Origin: Liolophura sinensis
Taxonomy: Eukaryota; Mollusca; Polyplacophora; Chitonida; Chitonidae
Reading direction: 5' to 3'
Length of the DNA: 64,000 bases
Assembly: GCF_032854445.1 (NCBI RefSeq)
Contig: NW_027018014.1
Span: 55,431-119,430 of the forward strand
This document shows, piece after piece, positions 1 to 10,763 of the stretch. The notes below the pieces were generated by a model. It was not told the DNA's origin, searched no databases, and saw nothing but the letters and a program-made list of their open reading frames with translations. Position 1 is the first letter of the stretch; every line of letters begins with the position of its first letter. The position numbers and the translations under genes were made by a program.

Positions 1-470
1 GAGGTTTAAATTGGACTATGAGTCCATCATTTACGCTTCTGCAAGGAATTCGTATATTAAATTGTTGGATCCTGTTCATCACCAAGGTTTGAGCCTCAGC
101 CTTGGTGCTTTTAGGACTTCACCAGTAAAAAGTTAATACGTGTAGGCAAATGAGCCTACTTTATATAACAGACGTATGAAACGGAGTCTTTAATATGCTA
201 CAAAGCTTTAAGTTCATCCAACGAATCCTGCCCACGACTGTGTTTTCAATTCATCATATAAAGATAAATTTAATAAATGCCCCCATAAGATCCCTTCGTT
301 CATTCTTGGTATACGGGACAACATTGTAGAAGTTAACATCAAGCCGGAGGAAATAGTTTCGGTGTCTTTTCCAGAATCACCTCCCTGGCTTCTTCCACGG
401 CCTAAACTGATATTTGATCTACGTAAGTATAATAAATCACATACAAATCCTTTCATAATTCACAAAGTTT
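1..470 (+). mobile_element. I/Nimb-like LINE fragment (RT C-terminus to RNase H linker)
   Basis: The stretch closely matches 12716-13180 in the second LINE copy, including the HHQGL and LSLGAF coding region and the run up to the ATAATTCAGCAAAGTTTTG segment, but it carries several stop codons and small indels. It begins before the window and breaks off near 470, where a Polinton-like capsid fragment starts with no target duplication visible. It has no function of its own and is a decayed piece of the C-terminal half of ORF2. Confidence 0.8.
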
Positions 471-1349
471 TGGAGAGAAATAGCGTCTTCAACGTTTGCG
501 GCAAACTGTTTTTGCGCGCCGAAGGCTGTGCCCGTGCATAGAATACGCGCCATTGTTTGTGCTTGGGCGCCTAAACAGCCCACACGTATGTCCGGATGGA
601 ATCGTTTAGGCGCTCTACACCCGGCTGCGTGAATCCTTGGGATGTGTCGACAATGAACGCCGCCCAAGCCTCCTCGGCGTCCTGCTCGATGTAGTCGACG
701 TGGAGCGCTGTAGGCTTTCTAGAGAACGACATCCTGCTCGGATCGAAGGTCCCATCGCCAATGGGGCTGTAGCCCGTTCTTGTGACATAGTAATATGCCA
801 TCCGAGGCCGTGATTCACCCCACCGCGCCTCCAGTCTGTGTGCGCATCTACGCGGAACTCCCTACAAATCCTCTCATAGGCCCTCTCGTCGTAGGGGTTT
901 TTGAATGTCGCCCACGTTCTGTCTTGCGGCAGGGGGGGAACCTGGATCTCTTCCGAGATCCGCCTAACTTGGTAATACACATGGAACGTGTACAGGGCCC
1001 TTATTCGTTGGTCGGGGGCGAGAAGATAGTCTTCTGCAGAGACGCCGCAGCCCGTGGTTGCTCACCAGACCGCGAAGTTCACTTGGTTCTGCCAGAATTG
1101 CATAGGATTGGTGTTCCAGGCTCGAACAATTTCATTGTCGGTTATCTTTGGCAGCCGGTACTTGGCCAACACATCTGTGAACTGGACTGGAAAGGCCTTC
1201 TTTTCATCGATATAGATGTCAAAGCGCGTGAGCTGCTCTGCGTGGGTTTGGATACTATGAAATGCCCCGGCCTTGTAAGTGGCCTCTCTATTGAACCTGT
1301 AATCTTCGCTGTTCATCGTGGCTAAGATGTTCATCACATTGACGGACAT
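471..1349 (-). pseudogene. Polinton-type capsid-like protein, 3' truncated
   Basis: Reading leftwards from about 1349 (other ATGs at 1334 and 1316), a conserved-looking protein runs through three frames. It includes the short motifs WQNQ, TGCGVS and NDSIRTYVWA and reaches NVEDAIS at the break. I see one in-frame TGA at 1062-1064 and two frameshifts, near 800 and near 600. At about 470 it is cut by a LINE fragment, so the C-terminus is missing. Next to a penton-like gene, it is best read as a major structural (hexon-like or associated) protein of a Polinton. The family call is from motif recognition and context only. The plus-strand frame at 795-1325 is its antisense shadow. Confidence 0.5.
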
Positions 1350-1986
1350 TCTAAATGGGGCACAGCACACGCTGCCTCATGCCCTGAACAACCTCGACGG
1401 CCGCCTTAAAACCGCCCTTCGCGAGATAACATTCTACCCGGCCTGGGTGAATATCCCCTCCTGAGTGGGCTTCTTGCTTGAGGGCAAACGTGTTGAAGTG
1501 CCTACGGGCTACTACAATGTCTGTACGCTGGACAAGGACATATTCCGCCCGCATGGGGTTTCTCTGGGATTGAAGGAAGCCACGGGCTGCTTAGTCCTTA
1601 CCCTCCTTAGAAATGCTTTCATAATACTCCAACAGCTTGCCCCCATCTTAGGGTTCTCCGACGGGATGACGCCCATATGGGGGACTGTGGAGGGTGAAAA
1701 GCTACCTAACTTGGTCTCACACAAAGACGTCTTCGTGCATTTAGATGAACTGAGCACCTCAGAAAACGTGAGAATAACCTCAGATTTCGGTGGCGGTTCC
1801 ACACTACTTAAAGCCATCGCCGTGACTGGTGAAGGGATTAACTGCGGGAAGACGGTTTCATTTCCCAACCCACAGTACAAAACCTTGCGCGCCGACAATA
1901 TAACGCACTTGACCGTGGCACTTTTAGACAAAGACGGCAAGTATATGAATGTAGGGTACCTCAGTGCTACCCTAGAAATACAATGA
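1327..1986 (+). pseudogene. Polinton-type penton-like minor capsid protein
   Basis: A 219-codon frame starts at ATG 1327 and ends at TGA 1984-1986, interrupted only by an in-frame TGA at 1462-1464. The region after the stop carries PTGYYNV and PHGV, followed by a strand-rich segment and a C-terminal VALLDKDGK...LEIQ pattern. This is the general shape of Polinton penton (single jelly-roll vertex) proteins, which occupy capsid fivefold vertices. The start lies within about 20 bp of the divergent capsid-like gene, so the two 5' ends overlap or nearly do. The stop overlaps the next ATG (ATGA at 1983-1986), a compact viral layout. With one lesion in 660 bp, it is the best preserved gene of the block. 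Confidence 0.6.
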
Positions 1987-2805
1987 GTATGGTGGACGCA
2001 GCCGGTCCCAGGTCTGCGTGCCTGTCTTTAAGCGACTTGGCAGATGTGTCGGAGTTCGAACTTCAAGGCCAGGAAGGTAAAATCTACGCCTTCCAGTTTC
2101 AAAGTGGCAAGTACAGCCGCAAAAAGATTGCGGGGAAGGGGGGGGGGGGGCAGGCAGAACCTGCCACGTTTGCTTCCCTTGAAGATGTCTCATCTTCTGC
2201 AGAGCAAGAGCGCAGGTCGCCGTCTGAGGTGATTGAAGAACAAAAACTCTCATTAATTCGCTTTGAACACCGCTTTGTTCTTACCAGAGCTCGCGACCCC
2301 GATTGGTGGATAGATGTGAAGGTGACCCCGATGTCGGTCCAGACCACCGGGGCCTGGGTGAAAAAAGTTTTCAACTCCGGAACCTCTTTCGTGTCGTGGG
2401 TACCAACCAGCGACTGCCATATAGCTATGGGTGGAGGAGGTTACTTTCACACTAACTGCGGCGCCGGGTGTAGAGACCGTGCGTCTTGGCGCGCAAACCA
2501 TGTCTATGGTCATGCTACAAATAAACCCTGGACCTATACTTATCATACTTGGCACGGCCTCTCAGCGCCGTTCCTCCATGCTTACCGGGTTAAAACTAAA
2601 GTGGCCTGCAGAGCACGATGGAAAGGAGCTCAGACTTATGATCAAATTACCGGCCCAGGGCGACCCAGCCATCCGGAGCTCTCTCGAGGATATACAAGTC
2701 TTTGTAGGGGGCTTTTTAAATCTCGATGAAATCTATTTAGATTCCAGTATAAGACTTCGCCGCTTTCGTGTTAGTAGTCCCGATGACCATTTAATCATTT
2801 ATTGA
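1983..2805 (+). pseudogene. Unassigned ORF of the Polinton block, frameshifted
   Basis: The ATG at 1983 overlaps the penton stop. The frame is good through FVLTRARDPDWWIDVK, then moves by one base somewhere between 2380 and 2435 and continues in the frame that ends at TGA/TAA 2803-2805 with PDDHLIIY. A run of 13 G at 2138-2150 sits inside the coding region and is a likely slippage or assembly-error site. Acidic and basic segments alternate and no membrane span or enzyme motif is visible. Its position between the penton and the hydrophobic ORF suggests a further virion or assembly protein, but I do not recognise the family. Confidence 0.4.
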
Positions 2806-2822
2806 TTCGTAGGACGGACAAT

Positions 2823-3669
2823 ATGGGGCGACTGTACCCGGCGATCACGGATGAAATCCCCTTGCCGCCGGAGGACGCGGCGCCGACGATCATGGATGAG
2901 CACCCCTTGGCCCCGACGATTATGGTTGAAAACCCCTTGGCCCCGACCGCGCCGCCGGAGGGCGTGGCGCACGCTTATCGCCTGCAGTATATCAGCGAAA
3001 TACAAAAAGTACCGGCGTGGTGTCTTGGCCGCCGAGGCCCATGATTCGGCCATGCTCACGGCCGGTTTGGGACTAGGGGTTGCACGCGTGGGACTACTTA
3101 CAACAATAATTGCAGCCCCTGCTGTCTTGGCCATGGAAGCTGCGGCCCTAGCTTGCGGCGTCTTAAATGTCGCCGGAAAATTCGATAGCCGCCGGCTTTA
3201 CGCAAAGGCCAAGAAACATAACGATATACGGCTGTTGGCTGAGGCCAAACTTAACAGCATCCGTGCGCAGGTATCAACGGCATTATCTGATGGTGTTATT
3301 TCAGACGTAGAGTTCAAGCAAATCGTTCAGGAGCTCAAGAACTACTCTGATCTGATGCAGAGATACGCGTCAAGTCTCGTAAGGCATTCAACGCCGTCGA
3401 GATCGATGAAAGCACGAAAAAAAACAGCTTATAGATTGCGGCCGAAAACTAGCTCGGCAAGAGCTGAAAAACGCTCTTTCCTAATGATGTTCTGGGGAGG
3501 TGCCCAGGGCAACCCCCATGCTATGTCTCGAGAGCCCCGGGGGCAGGGCATTAGCCAGGATCTGACAATAGGGCGTCCAGGGGGTTTGAGGGCCGCCGTA
3601 AATAAACAGGGGGTCTGCCGCCGGAGACATTTTATCGCCACTGTATCATTGAAAATCAAGACCTTTTAA
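2823..3669 (+). pseudogene. Hydrophobic-segment Polinton ORF, frameshifted
   Basis: The ATG at 2823 opens a short repetitive N-terminus with a tandem motif (PTIM-E/D-x-PLAP, twice) rich in Pro, Asp and Glu. The frame changes near 2990-3010. The downstream frame carries a Gly/Ala/Leu hydrophobic stretch (LGLGVARVGLL, then IIAAPAVLAMEAAALA) followed by a charged helical region (KKHNDIRLLAEAKLNSI, ALSDGVISDVEF) and a basic tail. A hydrophobic span followed by an AEAKLN...ALSDG-like helix is common in unnamed ORFs of invertebrate Polintons; a membrane-active or minor capsid role is an inference. The tail after about 3420 looks low in complexity and may be read-through. Confidence 0.5.
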
Positions 3670-4902
3670 TAGCTTTAATTGCCATTATATCACTGGAAAT
3701 AATGTATTACTATTGGACCCCAGAAAATAACTGTTTTAGGGGCACCCAATATATCACACTTTTCCCACCAATAACTGACACTGAGTGCAAATCACTAAAA
3801 AGAGTACATAAATTTTATATTAAACCATGTAAGGTTACAATCTGTTATGCTTTGGATAACCAAGTGTGAAACAGGAGGTAGAAAAACAAATTAAACTGTA
3901 AAATACACAATTCAATACAGATGCAAGGAAAACAATGGCAATTTGGCGCAGCAGTTCGTACAGTTCAAGTGTGAATGCTGTGAATCAGGAGGTAGAAATA
4001 AATAAACTGTGAACAATAAAATACACAAAAGTAGATATAAAAGGAAAATAATCAAAATGCATGGTAATTTAGCACAGTAGGTGCATGTCACTCACAGTTA
4101 CACTACTTCACATGCAAGGGAACCAAATCAGAATAGAGTATACATAGCTCTTACAACTGAGACTGAGAACAGGCAAAATTATCACCACTGAATCTGTGAC
4201 TGTCACTCACTAAAAGAGTAATGTCACCAATCACCATACGATTTGAGCAGCTAAGTCACAGTAGGTAGAAATAAACTTTGTAAAATACAAAAAAAAAACA
4301 AAACAAAACAAGAAACAATTCAAATACATGTACTATCCAGTCACATATCTATGTCAAGAAATTAACTTTTGGCGCAGTGACACTGTAGTGCATGTCAAAC
4401 ATCATTTCTGTCATCTGAATACATATATGAATACACTTTGAAAACTTACATGTAGAAAAATATTCACAGTCTAGTATACATACATACAATGTTAATACAC
4501 TTTGAAACATTACCCGCGAACTTTACTATTATTGTACCTTAAAATATCGTATTTTGACGAAAGTAGTTCGGATTCATATCTTTACTCGGTCATTTGCAGA
4601 TGATTTTTGTCACTGATTACGAGCGCCAATGCAGACAACAACAACACAACCTCACGTATGTTTCGATGGAACGATCTTGAATATATTTATTTTTTTCACC
4701 CCCCCCCCCCCCAAAAAAAAATGTTGATGCAAAATTGTGCCCGTCAAAAATACCCCTTTTGGCTGGATTGCCCGTCCAGTTGGACGGGTGGACGGATGTC
4801 TGGCAAGCCTGGTGCCCGGGGGTAAAAAAAAATCTGCCCAGTGTGGGGCTATAACCCATGGTCCAAAAAAGCAAAAGGCCTGGTTTACAGCTCAACCTGT
4901 TA

Positions 4903-4976
4903 CCAATTAATCATCACCCTAACGGCGGGCTCCGGATTTTTTGCGCTAGCGACCCACCGTTAGGGGGGCTAATTGG
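4903..4976. repeat. Short imperfect palindrome (foldback)
   Basis: The left arm, with CCAATTAA and CCCTAACGGCGGG, is complementary to the right arm, with CCCACCGTTAGGG and CTAATTGG, around a loop of about 23 bases. There is one mismatch in the GC-rich core and a small bulge. It could be a tiny MITE or the core of a larger decayed foldback element. Confidence 0.6.
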
Positions 4977-5194
4977 CGCTGACACATCCCACCACCATTG
5001 GGCCATCTACAACACCCCTTGGTAAGGTCTCTCTGCCTCCGAAACTGTCGAAAGTTGCAGAGATTCCTTAGAAGTGCGTAGAGCCCGGCGCTATATGCAG
5101 GTAATGTATTCATATACTGCATGTACAGGAGACCAAATCCGGATTTGAGCTAGCAAACATCCCCTTATATACGCAGTATATGAATACACCTCTT

Positions 5195-5245
5195 ACATAC
5201 AGCGCCTTTCCCACCTCTGTCAGCCGACTGAGCTATATCCCAGAC
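5195..5245 (-). repeat. tRNA-like SINE head (box A)
   Basis: On the minus strand the sequence GGATATAGCTCAGTCGGCTGA contains a perfect pol III box A (TAGCTCAGTCGG). No matching box B was found at the usual distance, so this is a SINE head rather than a tRNA gene. Confidence 0.4.
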
Positions 5246-5561
5246 CCACGAAACATAGGCTAAATTGGAAGGACTTTTCCGCATAAACACAATATCTCCA
5301 ATCCTCCTAAAAATACTGGATCTTATCAAACACGCTGAAAAAGACTGTCACATTTATTTTTCATAAAAACCCGTAGTTTAAGCCCTATCCTGGGGAGATA
5401 ATCAGCTGAATCACCCCTGTTGTACAACACATCCGGCTTACATATAGGCTATACGCCTTATCTGTTAAATGCCAACTAGGTCGCCTCATATCAATGTGTG
5501 TATGTAGGCTAGACATGTAAATAAGCGTGTAACGCCTTGGCTGGGGAGGCGCCTAAGGGGG

Positions 5562-5762
5562 GCCTCTATTTGTTCTGGGGAGGGCCCCAAGGGGAGGGTG
5601 CGCCAGAACCTATAGTGTGTATACGCCACGAAATGGGGCTGGGAGTCCCTATTTGCCAGGGCGAGGGTGTTCAGGGAATGGCGGTTGCGAGCCTCTATTT
5701 GTTAAGGGGAGGGCCCCAAGGAAGGGGGGGGGGGGAGAGGGTGCGCCAGAACCTATACTCTG
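5562..5762 (+). repeat. G-rich two-copy tandem duplication
   Basis: Two copies begin with GCCTCTATTTGTT (5562 and 5691) and share GGGGAGGGCCCCAAGG and GCGCCAGAACCTATA. The copies differ mainly by an expanded G-run in the second. Confidence 0.75.
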
Positions 5763-5771
5763 TATACTACT

Positions 5772-6110
5772 GACCTTCAACAGTAAATCTATTCCGTCGC
5801 ATATCTACATTGGCCCGTATAAGGTTGTGTGGACTTGTATATCCCCAACCCGACACGTTGTTTCAACTGTCAAAAGTTTGGTCATGGCAAAGGCCAATGC
5901 AAAAATAAACTGGTTTGTTTCCGGAGCGGCAGTGAAGGTCATGATGATTTCGACTGTAGGGGCAAAGTTAAGTGCTGCAATTGCGGTGGAGATCACATGG
6001 CCTCCTCTAGGCACTGCCCACTTTTCGTAAAAGAAAAACAAATAATCATAATAAAAACTAAAAAACAATCAATCGTATCAGGAGGCCCACAAACTAGTCT
6101 CGCCTCCTAA
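5772..6110 (+). pseudogene. LINE copy 1 ORF1 remnant with zinc knuckles
   Basis: The fragment encodes the C-terminal half of ORF1p, the RNA-binding partner of the LINE RT. Cysteine-rich knuckles of CCHC type are visible (CFNCQKFGHGKGQC, then CFRSGSEGHDDFDC, with a Cys replaced, then CCNCGGDHMASSRHCP), which matches I-clade ORF1 proteins. The coding frame enters at about 5829 after a frame change and ends at 6110. The N-terminal half is missing. Confidence 0.75.
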
Positions 6111-6454
6111 ATACTTCACTGCAGACTTAATTTGCCAATGTTGTCAAGCTAGTAGCATCTGTTGCTACTCAAACCTCCTTGACTTAGCCCATTGGAAACG
6201 ACAAACCTAGTTCTCTATCTCTACAACCTGTTGCTCAACCTGCCCGTAATTCCTGTTCAATCCAGACCACTATAGTAAATAAAAAAAAAAACTAAATAAT
6301 ACACAGCAAACTGATAAACTTGAACCTGACCAAACCAAAAATAAACCTGCCAGAACTAAGCCTGAAAATAAATCTCATAATGACAATAATAAACCTAGTG
6401 GCTCCACAAACCGTCCCTCTAAGGCTACTAGGGACCCTGTCTAAGCTTTTAATA

Positions 6455-8710
6455 GGTTTGGATCAGTGGAGTTGTCGAGATCTTAAGGTAAATTTTATTA
6501 AAATAACAGCTTGTCCAATCATTAAATCCTATTGCCCTGTGTCTTCAGGAAAGTTATCTGAAGACATCTGACAAAGATAAAATAACTCTTAAAAATTACT
6601 CATTAAACAGTACTTACTCAAATGAAGAAGAGCGAGCTGCAGGCGGCTCTTCTATCTTTATCAGTAACAATATTACTCACAGCCCTGTTGCTCTGGATAC
6701 AGAGCTTCAGGCTGTGGCCGTCCGTGTTTCATTGTCTGAAACAATCACATTATGTTCAGTGTATATTCCTCCTAAAATTTCTTTGTCAGCTTTGTAGTTA
6801 CATAATTTAATAGAACAATTGCCGAAACCTTTTATAATATTGGGAGATTTTAATTCCAGTCACCCCCTATGGGGCAGTAATAACATAAATAATAAGGGCA
6901 AGATAGTAAAAGACTTCTTATCTAAGGAGGAACTGTGTTATTTCAATGATGGTTCTAATACCTATTTACATCCGGGTAACGGCAGTTACTCTGCTATCGA
7001 TCTCACTATCACAGATCCATCACTTTTCCATGATTTTTCTTGGAAGGTACATGACGATCTTTGTGGTAGTGATCATTTTCCTGTAATCTTAGAGCATATA
7101 ATTTTTTATAGCGTGAAGCTAGGTGGACGTTTGGTGAAGTAGATTGGATCGCATTTGAGATCTTCCGTAAGGGTGATATCACTCCAGAGACTTTCAATGC
7201 AGCAGATGATGCTGTATTAAAATTTAACGAGCTTGTTTTACGAGCTGCCGATAGAACTATCCCTAAAACCTCCACAAATCAAAAATCCAAAAGTAAACCC
7301 TGGTATGATAAAGACTGTCGCAAAACCCGAGCGAAATTTTAATATATGTCCTAATGATAATAACTTAAACCAGGTTCGTATTTTTAGAGCTAACTCTCGT
7401 ATGTTACTCAAGTCCAAGAGACGATCTTGTTGGCGGAATTACGTCGGGCATTACGTCGTAAACACCCATGCGTAAGGTCTGGAACATGGTTCAGAAACTT
7501 AAGAGCAAACAAAATAAACCAAAGTTCCAGCATTTGGAAGATGGAGATAATGTATTAAGCTCTGCATCTGATATAGTCAATAAATTAGCTGAGACAATTT
7601 CCAAGAAATCTTCTTCTGAGAACTATACTAAAAAAATCCAATATATTAAAAACCAGAAGGAGAAAATTAAATTGCCCTTTTCTTCTAAAAATTTAGAAGA
7701 TTATAATTGTCCTTTAAATATCGAGGAACTTAAAACTGCGTCAAAAAAGGCCCACGATACTGCTTGTGGTCCTTATAACGTGTATTGTATGTTTCTGAAT
7801 CATTTGCCACCTGAGCCACTGGAGACTCTCTTGGGCTTGCTTAGTGATATTTGGATAACTGGTAATTTCCATCCTCATGCAGGGAGACGTGTATTATCCC
7901 GGTCCCCAAACCGGGTAAGGATCATACTGATCTAAATTATTACCGTCCCATAGCTCTTACCAGCTGTCTTTGTAAGACTGTGGAACGGATGATCAACGAT
8001 AGATTTGTTTGGTTTCTTGAAACCATCAAAATTTTATCTAATGTTCAGTGTGGTTTTCGTCAAGGTTGATCTACTTTAGATCACCTTGTTCGATTTGAAA
8101 CTTTTATTCGTGGTGGTTTTGTTAATAGTGAATATGTGGTGTGTATATATATATATGTAAATATGTATATTTTTTGACCTTGAAAAGGCCTACGACACCA
8201 CATGGAAACATGGTATTTTAAAAGGCCCTGCGTATATGCGTATATTAAAATGCTGATTCCGGTCCATCATCAAGGTTTGAGGCTCAGCCTTGGTGCTTTT
8301 AGAGCTTCCCCAGTAGAAAGTTTGTACGTAGAGGCCAACGAGCCTTTTTTACATCACAGGCGTATAAACCCGAACCTTCAATATGCTACAAAGCTTAAAG
8401 CACACCCACCAAATCCAGCCTTCGACTGTGTTTTCAAACGATTATATGTAGACAAATATACTAAATGTCCTAACAAGACCCCTTCGTTCGGTGTTCGTCT
8501 TAGGGACCATATTGTGGAAGCCAACATTAAACTTAGGACATTTCAGCAAGGTTTTGCTGAAATTAAATCTAATTATATGGATTATAAATTTACATACACT
8601 GACGGATCGAAGGTTGGGGACAGGGTTCCGGCTGCGGCTGTGTTAGGCTGTGTTAGGTCTGCGGGTCACTTTTCTTCGTCTACCATCTTCGTCTTCATCC
8701 ACATATTTTG
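6455..8710 (+). pseudogene. LINE copy 1 ORF2 (endonuclease-RT-RNase H), broken
   Basis: Starting around a degraded WSCR box, the frame shows an apurinic-type endonuclease with GDFNSSHPLWGS, SAIDLTI and SDHFPVIL. Next comes the linker (WNMVQKLKSKQ) and the beginning of RT (AHDTACGP, then the upstream RT fingers with DLEKAYDTTW). Near 8220 the catalytic palm is deleted, and the sequence resumes at the thumb region (HHQGLRLSLGAF) and RNase H (DYKFTYTDGS). Several frameshifts and stops are present. The enzyme would be inactive because the YVDD palm is absent. Confidence 0.8.
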
Positions 8711-9095
8711 GAATTGGTAGCCTTACAAAGAAAACTTTGGAGAGAGACGGGAGGTCGAATGGGCGCGGTCCGATCAATCGTCTTGGTCACGCCTTGCCTC
8801 TCCGTGGTCCCAAAATTTCTCCGCAACACCACTCAATCAAGAATAAATGTTATTTCTGAAATTTTGTTTGCGGGACTACGTTTTGAGGCGGTGGCTTATG
8901 GGTCAATCGAGTAGTATGTGTCTGATGTGTGACCTTATTCACTTAATGGGGTTTGCTCATTAGGGCAATCTATTCGAGTATACCTCACGTGGAGTCCTTG
9001 GTACGTTTCCTGTTGGGCCTCGCAGGGTCAGGCATCGCCCTTGGTAGCACTCCGCGGTGGGTGGGGAGCACCTGGGGTGAATTGTTATAACAAAT

Positions 9096-9611
9096 ATGTC
9101 TAACCCAAACCTTTTGTCTAACGTTTCCAATATAACAATCCAATCTTCCTCTCGGTCCACTCCAGGCGCTGATAAAAAGAGGAAGCTGGAAGTATTATCT
9201 GATTCACTTGATAATGAACAGGACAATTGGCCGGCTTTTATCGTCCTCTATACTAGGCGTGAACAAAAGCCGGCCTCTAAAATCCATCCATTTTTTTGAA
9301 GGGGCAGCAGGGACTTTGAAAATTGTTAAAAAACTACGATCCGGAGATATCCTCATCGAATGTTTCCGACAACAACAATCTATAAATTTATTATCACTTT
9401 TAAAATCTCTGATATAGATATTTATACATCCCCTCACAATTCCCTGAACAGTTGTCGGGGAATAATACGTGATAGGGATGGTGATATCATAGAGTTAACT
9501 GAAGAGGAAATCTGTACAGACCTAAAACCACAGGGTGTTGCCAGAGTAAAACGTTTCACAACACAAAAAAAGTGGCAACATCAAATTAAATACTTACCTT
9601 TTGAAATTTAA
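9096..9611 (+). pseudogene. LINE copy 2 ORF1 N-terminal part
   Basis: The ATG at 9096 follows a 5' UTR of about 360 bp. The first 66 codons are Ser- and basic-rich (ADKKRKLEVLSDS), followed by LRSGDILIECF and, in another frame, the TEEEICTDLKPQGVARVKRF part of the ORF1 fold. Frameshifts occur near 9300 and near 9410-9430. At about 9611 the sequence jumps directly into ORF2 (end of the endonuclease), so the zinc knuckles and most of the endonuclease are deleted. Confidence 0.7.
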
Positions 9612-10763
9612 TAGTACATCTCTAGTGACCATTTTCCTATAATCCTATAACATATCACTTCTATATCTTTAGAACGTGTAGCTAGGTGGAAATTCGATAA
9701 AGCAGACTGGATCGCATTTGAGATGTTCTGTGAGGCTGATATCACTCCTGAGACCCTGAAAGCAGCAGATGATCCTATATTAAAATGTAACGAGCTTGTA
9801 TTACGAGCTGACGATAGAACTATACCTAAGACCTCGACAAATCCCAAATCCAAAAGTAAACCCTGGTACGACAATGAATGTCGTGAAGGCATAAAGGACC
9901 GTAAAAAGGCTGAACGCAGATTTAATCATTGTCCTACTGATAATAATTTAAACCAGGTTCGTAATTTTAGAGCTAAGGCTGGTCGATTACTCAAGTCCAA
10001 GAGACGATCTTGTTGGCGGAACCTTGTTTCGGGCATTACGTCAAAAACACCCTTGCGTAAAGTCTGGAACATGGTTCAGAAACTTAAGGGCAAAAATAAT
10101 GAACCCAAAGTCCAGCATTTGAAAGATGAAGATAATATATTAACTTCTCCATCCGATATAGCCAATAAATTAGCGGAGACAATTTCCAAGAAATCTTCTT
10201 CTGAGAACTATACTAAAAAAATCCAATATATTAAAAACCAGAAGGAGAAAATTAAATTGCCCTTTTCTATTAAAAATTTAGAAGATTAAAATTGTCCTTT
10301 TAATATCGAGGAACTTAAAACTGCATTAACAAAGGCCCACGATACTGCCTGTGGTCCTGATAACGTATATGATAAGTTTCTGAACCATTTACCACCTGAG
10401 CCACTGGAGAATCTCTTAGACTTGCTTAATGATATTTGGATAACTGGTAATTTTTCTCCGTCATGGAGGGAGACGTGTATTATCCCGGTTCCCAAAGCGG
10501 GTAAGGATCATTCTGTAAGACTAGGGAACGGATGATTAATGATAGACGTGTTTGCTTTCTCGAAACAAACAAGTTACTTTCTAATATTCAATGCGGTTTT
10601 CGTCAAGGTAGATCCACTATGGATCACCTTGTTGGATTCGAAACCTTAATTCGCCATGGCTTCATCAATAACGAACATGTGGTGTCCATATTTTTTGACC
10701 TTGAAAAGGCCTACGACACCACATGGAAATATGGTATTTTAAGAGATATCGCGAATATGAGTC
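9611..10763 (+). pseudogene. LINE copy 2 ORF2, 5' piece (linker and RT fingers)
   Basis: The piece resumes at the end of the endonuclease and encodes the linker (WKFDKADWIAFEMF, SKPWYDNECREG, CWRNLVSGITSK) and the RT N-terminus (AHDTACGPDNVYD, in the frame after 10288). It ends in the fingers (FFDLEKAYDTTWKYG), where the Gypsy element was inserted. Small lesions are an in-frame TAA near 10288 and a deletion near 10515. The continuation is at 12145. Confidence 0.8.

Larger units (their letters stand above)
471..3669. mobile_element. Polinton/adintovirus-type virion gene block, decayed
   Basis: Four adjacent coding remnants lie in a compact arrangement: a capsid-like gene read leftwards and, from the same short intergenic point, a penton-like gene and two more ORFs read rightwards with stop/start overlap. 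This density is unlike the rest of the window and is typical of Polintons/Mavericks (adintoviruses), large DNA elements that encode their own virions. Integrase, packaging ATPase and protease genes are not seen here. The left end is cut by a LINE fragment and the right end fades at about 3670. No terminal inverted repeat was recognised. Every gene has at least one stop or frameshift, so the block is dead. Confidence 0.6.
3670..5520. other. Gene-free stretch with degenerate tandem repeat
   Basis: There is no supportable coding region. From about 3860 to 4290, three diverged copies (period roughly 110 bp for the first two) share CAGGAGGTAGAAA and AAACTGTAAAATACAC. A C-run followed by an A-run lies at 4698-4722. 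The frames at 4607-4895 are low-complexity shadows. Confidence 0.6.
5770..8710 (+). mobile_element. I/Nimb-like LINE copy 1, defective
   Basis: This copy starts inside ORF1 (5' truncated), runs through endonuclease and RT, then jumps near 8220 from the RT finger region to the RT C-terminus, and stops in RNase H near 8710. A (TA)n insertion sits in the RT region near 8144-8170. Strong similarity to copies 2 (8737-14283) and 3 (18508-24206) defines it. Its 3' break joins the 5' part of copy 2 in the same orientation. Confidence 0.85.

Noticed and set aside
795-1325. 176-codon plus-strand frame
   Set aside because: It is antisense to the capsid-like gene, which has recognisable motifs on the minus strand.
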